Shown: positions 57,461-64,000 of the stretch, in pieces
Position numbering within the stretch: position 1 is the stretch's first letter
How the letters are laid out: the number at the start of each line of letters is the position of its first letter
Origin: Pedobacter psychrodurus
GTDB taxonomy: Bacteria > Bacteroidota > Bacteroidia > Sphingobacteriales > Sphingobacteriaceae
NCBI RefSeq assembly: GCF_004331735.1
Contig: NZ_SJSO01000008.1
Coordinates: 167,309-231,308 of the forward strand
Direction: 5' to 3'
Length of the DNA: 64,000 nt
Notes under the pieces: generated by a model
The model's database searches: none
The model's input: only the letters and a program-made list of their open reading frames with translations
Told to the model about the DNA's origin: nothing
Made by a program: the position numbers and the translations under genes

Positions 57461-57917
57461 TGGCTTCAATCGGTTAATTCATTAATCGTGAACTTAGTAA
57501 CCTGGCTATTATAAACAAACCATTGTTAACTAAACCCGACAGGAGCGGACATTCCGATTATTTTCAATCGGGATAAAGCGAATGGCGGGACTACAGCACC
57601 TATGAAACATTGCCCTTTCATTTCCCAAAAAGAAAAAATACTAAAGAATTGGAAATGGTTGGTTCTGTACTTTTCGCAAATCCTGTCCCGCTTTTGGTAC
57701 GAGTTCCGATGAAGGATCGGAAACTCTCCCCGACAATCGGGTTTATTTAACCCAGGCTGCTACAGGAAACAGCGGTTTTTCATCCGCCAATAATAAAAAT
57801 CGACTATTGTTAACTAAAGCAATTTCTTTCGGCTTGCCAATAGGCTCATAAAATTAATCGAACTCAGGTTAGTAGGTTAAATCGACAATTAACAAATTTA
57901 TACCGTTAAACCAATGT
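57461..57917. repeat. REP-like element, family B/E composite
   Basis: No gene. From about 57533 the sequence reads CTAAACCCGACAGGAGCGGA, then TCCGATTATTTTCAATCGGG, a GGCGGGACTACAGC block, later CCTGTCCCGCTTTTGGTACG and CCCCGACAATCGGGTTTATT: an inverted pair of family B-like ends about 200 bases apart, with a weak period-8 phrase (TCGGTTAA, TTCATTAA) near 57475. Confidence 0.6.
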
Positions 57918-58913
57918 TTATCCTTCAATTGCTTTCCAAAGCATATCTTTCAGTTCTAAAATATTCTTTTCGGCTACCGATGAAATAAATATAGATGGAA
58001 TATTAGGCAAGTCCTGTTTCATTTCATCCATCAATTCTTCATCCAGCATATCTGATTTCGTAATAGCTAAAACGTGCGGTTTTTGCATTAATTCAGGATT
58101 ATACGTTTCGAGTTCTCTTTTAAGGATTTCGTATTCTTCTTTAATACTTCTGCTTGTATCGGCCGGAACCATGAATAATAATACGGAGTTACGTTCAATG
58201 TGACGTAAGAAACGATATCCTAAACCTTTACCTTTTGATGCGCCTTCGATGATCCCAGGGATATCGGCCATTACAAAAGATTTTCCTCCCCTATAACTTA
58301 CTATACCTAGGTTTGGAACAATAGTAGTAAAAGGATAATCGGCAATTTCTGGTTTAGCAGCAGAAACGACAGAAAGTAACGTAGATTTTCCCGCATTTGG
58401 GAAACCAACCAGGCCAACATCGGCTAAAACTTTTAGCTCTAAAATGTTCCAAACCTCTTTTCCTTGTTCGCCCGGTTGTGCAAAACGCGGAGTTTGTTGA
58501 ACTGAATTTTTAAAATGTGCGTTACCTAAACCACCGCGACCACCTGCCGTTAAAATTTTGGTCTCGCCATCTTTGGTAATTTCAAAAAGTACCTCTCCTG
58601 TTTCTGCATCTTTGGCAATGGTGCCAAGTGGAACTTCGAGAATTTCATCAATCCCCTGTTTGCCAAATTTATGAGAACTTCCACCAGCACCACCATCTTC
58701 GGCAATGATGTGCTTGCGGTATTTAAGGTGTAATAATGTCCAGATATGAATACTACCTTTAACGATAATGTGGCCACCACGACCGCCATCACCACCATCG
58801 GGGCCACCCATTGATGTTAAAATATCACGATGCAAATGTGCCGAACCTGCCCCGCCCTTACCAGAACGGCAACAAATTTTTACATAATCTACGAAATTCG
58901 AACCCTGTGACAT
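57918..58913 (-). CDS. obgE: Obg GTPase (ribosome maturation)
   Basis: Essential GTPase of 50S ribosome maturation and stringent control (331 aa). The glycine-rich Obg fold spans 1-155 ([26 protein letters not shown]); the G domain has G1 [12 protein letters not shown]2/G3 DIPGIIEGA and G4 TKSD. The C-terminal OCT domain of some species is absent, as is usual in Bacteroidota. ATG at 58913. The gene follows adk on the same strand (143 bp), with a period-8 array between them. Confidence 0.96.
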   Translation of the reverse strand: MSQGSNFVDYVKICCRSGKGGAGSAHLHRDILTSMGGPDGGDGGRGGHIIVKGSIHIWTLLHLKYRKHIIAEDGGAGGSSHKFGKQGIDEILEVPLGTIAKDAETGEVLFEITKDGETKILTAGGRGGLGNAHFKNSVQQTPRFAQPGEQGKEVWNILELKVLADVGLVGFPNAGKSTLLSVVSAAKPEIADYPFTTIVPNLGIVSYRGGKSFVMADIPGIIEGASKGKGLGYRFLRHIERNSVLLFMVPADTSRSIKEEYEILKRELETYNPELMQKPHVLAITKSDMLDEELMDEMKQDLPNIPSIFISSVAEKNILELKDMLWKAIEG

Positions 58914-58922
58914 ATTTTAATA

Positions 58923-58954
58923 TTGAAATGTTTTACTATTGGAACGTTGAAATG
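58923..58954. repeat. Period-8 array in the adk-obgE gap
   Basis: TTGAAATG, TTTTACTA, TTGGAACG, TTGAAATG in exact 8-base phase, beginning nine bases upstream of the obgE ATG. Confidence 0.6.
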
Positions 58955-59038
58955 ATAGCTCCCTTAAAATTAAAGAGTTATAACGTTTTAACATTATAAC
59001 TCTTTGTATGTTTTTGAAATATTATCAGATCTGAAAAT

Positions 59039-59073
59039 TAATCCTGATCCGGTACCTTATACCTTATATTGAT
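59039..59073. repeat. Period-7 array at the adk stop
   Basis: TAATCCT, GATCCGG, TACCTTA, TACCTTA, TATTGAT in phase, overlapping the adk stop codon (59057-59059). The CCTTATA wording matches the array beside nrdB (1216-1284). Confidence 0.65.
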
Positions 59074-59632
59074 CAATTACAGCGCAAAGATCATTATATA
59101 CTGTTTCTATTTCACCAATTCCGTTTACTTTATTCAACTTCCCTTGCTCTTCATAATAAGGCAATACATGAATGGTTTTATCAAAGTATTCTGAAATCCG
59201 TTTTTTCAATTTTTCAGCGTCGTCATCTGGACGGCCGCTAGTTTTATGGCGCTCAGCAATACGTTTTGTTAACTCGTCCTGATCAACATCTAAAGCAATA
59301 ACGCCAGCAATTTTACTGCCTTTACGCTCTAAAAATAAATCAAGCTCTATTGCTTGTGGAACGGTACGTGGAAATCCATCAAACACAAATCCTTTAGCAT
59401 CAGGATTTTTATCTACCTCTTCTTCAAGCATGGCAATTGTAAGGGCATCAGGAACCAATTCTCCATCAGCTAACAATTGACTCACTTTTTTTCCTAATTC
59501 GGTTTCTCCTTTAACGTGTGCTCTAAAAAGATCGCCTGTTGAAACGTGTACCAACTGATATTTTGCAATCAGCTTTTCAGATTGGGTGCCTTTACCCGCC
59601 CCTGGAGGGCCAAAGAGAACTAAATTAAGCAT
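59057..59632 (-). CDS. adk: Adenylate kinase
   Basis: Interconverts ATP + AMP and 2 ADP (191 aa, the short form). P-loop GPPGAGKGTQ at 8-17; AMP-binding segment STGDLFRAHV; FDGFPRTVPQA is the conserved DGFPR; the LID region (ERHKTSGRPDDDAE) is short and lacks zinc cysteines. ATG at 59632. A TATATTTG -7-like box lies at 59747-59754 on the minus strand, giving a leader of about 108 bases. Confidence 0.96.
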   Translation of the reverse strand: MLNLVLFGPPGAGKGTQSEKLIAKYQLVHVSTGDLFRAHVKGETELGKKVSQLLADGELVPDALTIAMLEEEVDKNPDAKGFVFDGFPRTVPQAIELDLFLERKGSKIAGVIALDVDQDELTKRIAERHKTSGRPDDDAEKLKKRISEYFDKTIHVLPYYEEQGKLNKVNGIGEIETVYNDLCAVIDQYKV

Positions 59633-59983
59633 TCAAGTTGTTTAGGTTGTCTTCAAAATTAAAAAAGCCTTATTCCTATGGCTCTGTTAAAAGTAATATT
59701 CAAATCACTGATTAATAGGATTAGACATTGCTTACTTTCAAGGCTGCAAATATATAATTATTAATTTAGATGCCATTTAAAATTGGTAATTTATTTAAAA
59801 AAGGGCTATTTTAATGACATTTATCTCATTCTAAGAAGAATCTTGTGCCATTTTTATATTAAACAGAATTTTCTTCAAATACTAGGCGACATGGCCAAAC
59901 GATCCTTTTACATTTTTATTAAATTTTACAAAAAATTTAAGTGTTCTTAACATTTGTGCAGTCAGGTGGAACCATCTATAAAC
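59633..59983. other. AT-rich gap upstream of adk
   Basis: No gene or known repeat family. Holds the adk -7-like box and many short A/T runs, plus a weak AGCC/GGCT dyad near 59667-59686. Confidence 0.4.
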
Positions 59984-60020
59984 AAAAAAGAGGATCTCAA
60001 TAAATGAAATCCTCTTTTTC
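59984..60020 (-). terminator. Terminator of tRNA-Arg
   Basis: AAAAAGAGGATCTC and GAAATCCTCTTTTT form a stem with AT-rich ends directly after the tRNA 3' end, with T run on the minus strand. Confidence 0.88.
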
Positions 60021-60022
60021 TG

Positions 60023-60096
60023 TGCACTTGTAGGGATTCGAACCCCAAACCTTCTCATCCGTAGTGAGATGCTCTATCCAATTGAGCTACAAATGC
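60023..60096 (-). tRNA. tRNA-Arg(ACG)
   Basis: A 74-nt cloverleaf on the minus strand. Acceptor GCATTTG pairs with CAAGTGC (one G-T), D arm GCTC/GAGC, anticodon arm TCTCA-CTACGGA-TGAGA with anticodon ACG, T arm TGGGG-TTCGAAT-CCCTA. The 3' CCA is not encoded. Anticodon ACG is expected to become ICG by deamination. Confidence 0.95.
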
Positions 60097-60194
60097 GTTT
60101 CCGTATCGTTAACGGACTGCAAAGGTATAATTTGATATTTTAATTTCCAATTAAAATTTAAAAAATCTCAAAATAATTCTTTGCAGAATAAGCT

Positions 60195-60659
60195 TTATGC
60201 GCTTAATGCATCATTAATTGCTTTGAAATCAGGCAAATCATGTGCATCTTCTAAAATCTCAGCATAAGCAATTTTTCCTTCTTCATCGACTACAAAAGCT
60301 GCTCTTTTCGAAACGCCCTTCAATCCGAACACGAATTCATCATAAAAAGCACCGTAAGCTGCCGACACTTCTTTGTTAAAATCAGATAATAATGGAAACT
60401 GATAACTTTGCACTTCTTTAAATTTAGCTAAAGAGAATGGGGAATCTACAGAAATACCGATTACCTGTGCATTTATTCCTTCATAATAGCTGAAGTTATC
60501 CCTCATGGTACATAATTGTTCCGTACATGTTCCGGTAAAAGCCATAGGAAAAAAGTGAATAATTACTTTTTTTCCTTTGAACGCAGAAAGTGAAATTTCT
60601 GCTAAATCAGAACTGTATAATTTAAAATCAGGGGCGGTATCGCCAACTTGTAATGCCAT
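60195..60659 (-). CDS. Peroxiredoxin (AhpC/TSA, Bcp/AhpE-like)
   Basis: Thiol peroxidase (154 aa), cytoplasmic. The peroxidatic cysteine lies in FPMAFTGTCTEQLCTMRDN (first Cys of TCTEQLC), with the second cysteine five residues on, a spacing typical of Bcp-type or AhpE-type enzymes in which it may resolve the disulfide. ATG at 60659. Downstream of tRNA-Arg and convergent with nothing; rmlD-like gene lies upstream on the same strand with a repeat between. Confidence 0.92.
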   Translation of the reverse strand: MALQVGDTAPDFKLYSSDLAEISLSAFKGKKVIIHFFPMAFTGTCTEQLCTMRDNFSYYEGINAQVIGISVDSPFSLAKFKEVQSYQFPLLSDFNKEVSAAYGAFYDEFVFGLKGVSKRAAFVVDEEGKIAYAEILEDAHDLPDFKAINDALSA

Positions 60660-60744
60660 TTTTGTATTTTTTATGGGTTAAATATATTAATTGATTCAGT
60701 AGTTCATTGGCCATTTGTTCATTAGTATTGCATACACCCAATAA

Positions 60745-60765
60745 ACTAATGACTAGTGAACTAAT
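60745..60765. repeat. Period-7 array at the RmlD-like gene stop
   Basis: ACTAATG, ACTAGTG, AACTAAT with a phase slip of one at the last unit; the inverse wording TTCATTAG / GTTCATTG is at 60695-60725, so the two could pair. The array runs into the stop codon (60761-60763). Confidence 0.55.
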
Positions 60766-61669
60766 TATCTTTTTTCATCTGCTGATCTAAAATCGCCAAG
60801 CCTTCTTCAAAACTATGTGGCCGGTAATCTAGATCTTTAATGGTCTTATCCAACACAAAACCAGTTCTAATCGGCCTTTTAGCTGCTTGGTTTAAACTTG
60901 TTGAACTTATTTCGTTAATAAAAGATTGATCAAGGCCCCAATAATCGGCAACTTTTCGCACTAAATCTGCAATACTCATGTAATCTTTACCCGATACATG
61001 GTAAATTCCTTTTGCATTTTTTTCTACAGCCAACAAGCAGGCTTCTGCTAAATCTTCGGCCAAGGTGGGCATACGCCATTGATCGTTTACTACATTAATA
61101 GGCGATGCTTTTTCTAATGCCCCTTTGGCCCAAAGTACAATATTGCTCCGGCTCATATCATTGGTTATTCCATATACTAATATTGTTCTTAAGATTGCAC
61201 AATTTGCTTTTGAGTTTTTCAACAGCTCTTCTGCCATTACTTTCGATTCACCGTAATAACTTACCGGATTAACTGCATCCTCTTCTTTATATGGCCCATC
61301 AGCTCCATCAAAAACAAAATCAGTACTTAAATGAATGAGCTGAATATTTTTTTCTTCGCAAAGCGATAGCAAATTCTGAACGGCATCTACATTCAATTGA
61401 CGACAAAGTTCCTTATTTGCCTCGCAGGTATCAACATTGGTCATTGCTGCCGTATTAATAATCGCATCAGGCTTATGCCTTTCGATAACTGCCCTAACCT
61501 GCACTATATTTAGAATATCCATTTCTGCATATTCGTATCCATTTATAACTGGATAACGATTTTCGCCTTTAGATGTAGCCACTAGTTTTACTCTTTCCTC
61601 GGCAAGAACTTTTTCTGTTAATTTCTGTCCTAAAAGGCCGTTGCTGCCTGTTGTTAAAATGGTTTTCAT
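60761..61669 (-). CDS. dTDP-4-dehydrorhamnose reductase-like NAD(P)-dependent epimerase/reductase
   Basis: RmlD-type short-chain reductase (302 aa). The nucleotide loop is TTGSNGLLGQKL; the catalytic dyad is YYGESK (Tyr and Lys) with Thr in STDFVFDG; the substrate-binding tail is typical. True RmlD acts in a dTDP-rhamnose operon, but no rmlABC genes are here, so it may be an RmlD-like sugar-nucleotide or methionine-adenosyltransferase-beta-like reductase. ATG at 61669. A promoter-like box is on the other strand for atpD (61755-61762). Confidence 0.85.
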   Translation of the reverse strand: MKTILTTGSNGLLGQKLTEKVLAEERVKLVATSKGENRYPVINGYEYAEMDILNIVQVRAVIERHKPDAIINTAAMTNVDTCEANKELCRQLNVDAVQNLLSLCEEKNIQLIHLSTDFVFDGADGPYKEEDAVNPVSYYGESKVMAEELLKNSKANCAILRTILVYGITNDMSRSNIVLWAKGALEKASPINVVNDQWRMPTLAEDLAEACLLAVEKNAKGIYHVSGKDYMSIADLVRKVADYWGLDQSFINEISSTSLNQAAKRPIRTGFVLDKTIKDLDYRPHSFEEGLAILDQQMKKDN

Positions 61670-61752
61670 ATGCCGTATTTAGGCCTCTAAATTATCTATA
61701 AAAACCATGTTGAAAAAATTTATAATATATATTTAAAATTCAGTAAGAATAA

Positions 61753-63333
<1,581 letters not shown>

Positions 63334-63409
63334 GAGACGTGAGACACTAGATATGAGATGTGAGAGAGACTTAGTCTCAAATCTCATATCTCACATCTCT
63401 AATCTAAAG
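63334..63409. repeat. Period-7 arrays with two exclusive hairpins in the atpD-atpC gap
   Basis: Five GAGANNN-like 7-mers (63334-63368, one of them TAGATAT) are followed by ACTTAGT and four CTCNNAT 7-mers (63376-63403), so the gap is an inverted pair of heptad arrays. Arms 63349-63359 and 63381-63391 pair over 11 bases; alternatively 63355-63364 pairs with 63390-63399 over 10. The two pairings share bases and exclude each other. The gap ends at the atpC ATG. Confidence 0.85.
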
Positions 63410-63412
63410 AAA

Positions 63413-63658
63413 ATGAATTTAGAAATATTAACTCCAGATAAAAAAGTTTTCGAAGGTGAAGTAACAGCAGTTACGGTTCCTGGTACTTTAGGTTCTTTCC
63501 AGATTTTAAAAGACCACGCCCCTATCATCTCTACTTTAGAAGACGGAGAAGTTATTATAAAAGCAAACAAAGCTGATGAGCAACGCTTTTTTATTAAAGG
63601 TGGTGTGGTTGAAGCTATCCACAACAAAATTGTGGTTTTAGCCGAAGGTATCGCTTAA
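63413..63658 (+). CDS. atpC: F1F0 ATP synthase, epsilon subunit (short form)
   Basis: Epsilon subunit of F1 (81 aa). Only the N-terminal beta-sandwich is present (MNLEILTPDKKVFEGEVTAVTVP to VLAEGIA); the usual two C-terminal helices that can insert into F1 and inhibit ATP hydrolysis are absent. Short epsilon subunits are usual in Bacteroidota. The ATG at 63413 is correct, since the TTG at 63353 lies in the array. An IS element follows within about 50 bases. Confidence 0.95.
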   Translation: MNLEILTPDKKVFEGEVTAVTVPGTLGSFQILKDHAPIISTLEDGEVIIKANKADEQRFFIKGGVVEAIHNKIVVLAEGIA

Positions 63659-63740
63659 GCAAAATAATTAACTCATTTAGAAAGCCTCCCGATTTAAGAA
63701 TGAGGGCACTGAAAAAGTCTCTTTTTGAAAAGGGATAAAA

Positions 63741-63774
63741 GGAGTAGAAAACTAGTTTTTCTACTCCTTTTTTT
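63741..63774 (+). terminator. Terminator hairpin inside the IS left end
   Basis: GGAGTAGAAA (63741-63750) pairs with TTTCTACTCC (63758-63767), followed by seven T. It stands between the IS end and the transposase ATG and would stop transcripts entering from atpC. Confidence 0.88.
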
Positions 63775-63806
63775 GTATTTTAAGGTATATTATTACTGCT
63801 TTTAAG

Positions 63807-64000
63807 ATGCTTCTTCAACAACAACAAATCCAGTTTAGTGAGTTTTCCAAGCTTTATGACCTAATTATTCCTAAGGAGAATTTACTTCGCAAGATTAGTG
63901 AGCTTATAGATTTTAGCTTTATCTATGATGAGCTAATGGGCAAGTACTGTCCGGACAACGGGCGTAACGCTGAGAGTCCGGTACGCATGTTTAAATATTT
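63807..64000 (+). CDS. IS1182-family transposase, N-terminal part
   Basis: Sixty-four codons of an IS1182-type transposase running off the window. The visible N terminus YDLIIPKENLLRKISELIDF, then GKYCPDNGRNAESPVRMFKY, matches the conserved N-terminal region of this family (FSFIYDELMGKYC, NGRN, PVRMFKY). The DDE catalytic domain lies beyond the window. ATG at 63807, about 100 bases inside the putative left end. Confidence 0.88.
   Translation, partial: MLLQQQQIQFSEFSKLYDLIIPKENLLRKISELIDFSFIYDELMGKYCPDNGRNAESPVRMFKY

Larger units (their letters stand above)
63705..64000 (+). mobile_element. IS1182-family insertion sequence, left end (partial)
   Basis: Begins near GGGCACTGAAAAAGTC, the putative left terminal inverted repeat, contains a transcription-blocking hairpin (63741-63774) and the start of the transposase gene. 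The right end lies beyond the window. It sits about 46 bases after atpC, in the intergenic region. Confidence 0.75.

Overview
The window looks like chromosomal DNA of a Bacteroidota bacterium of the Sphingobacteriaceae, most like Pedobacter. Evidence: a SusC/SusD outer-membrane uptake pair, GH29, GH3 and GH97 glycosidases, BshC of bacillithiol synthesis, DUF4293 and DUF5683 proteins, a short AtpC, AT-rich DNA, few Shine-Dalgarno sites, and promoters of the Bacteroidota type (TTTG, 19-21 bp, TAnnTTTG), clearest before sucD and before the DUF2130 gene. The genus is inference.

Layout. 1-6413: class I ribonucleotide reductase (nrdA cut by the window edge, nrdB), an RlpA-like protein, MsrB, SucD and a secreted cupin. 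6538-16145: VIT1-type transporter, large thioredoxin-fold protein, RlmF, dicarboxylate symporter, isoaspartyl peptidase, ABC exporter, TruA. 16218-23127: secreted esterase flanked by a decayed copy of the truA 5' end, a lipoprotein, DUF4293 protein, lipoprotein esterase, DEAD-box RNA helicase. 23655-28568: GH29 fucosidase with duplicated C-terminal modules, BshC, Ldh-family oxidoreductase. 28810-41622: carbohydrate-utilisation block on the minus strand: SusC, SusD, a secreted thioredoxin-fold protein, a haem/copper-monooxygenase-like protein, a ROK regulator, GH29 and GH3. 42027-46642: minus-strand cluster parA-parB-DUF5683-dapB-lepB. 46823-57460: FMN reductase, sensor kinase, thioesterase, GH97, DUF2130 protein, OsmC, YtxH protein, YdcF-like protein. 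57918-61669: Obg, Adk, tRNA-Arg, peroxiredoxin, RmlD-like reductase. 61831-63658: atpD-atpC. From about 63705 an IS1182-type element begins and runs off the window.

Most genes are housekeeping or glycan-degradation genes. The ROK-GH29-GH3 set beside SusCD reads as a fucose-containing glycan locus. A secreted redoxin and a c-haem/copper-type protein sit directly behind SusD, separated from it by a terminator hairpin.

The most unusual signal is between the genes. Many gaps carry short degenerate arrays with an exact 7-base (sometimes 8-base) period: a fixed 2-4 base core and variable remainder, a different core per gap, often touching a stop codon or ending just before a start codon and sometimes placed as inverted pairs. 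The atpD-atpC gap is entirely such an array and can form two mutually exclusive hairpins. Larger palindromic repeat families (REP-like) fill the other gaps, above all 47345-48695. I found no CRISPR array, prophage or rRNA.
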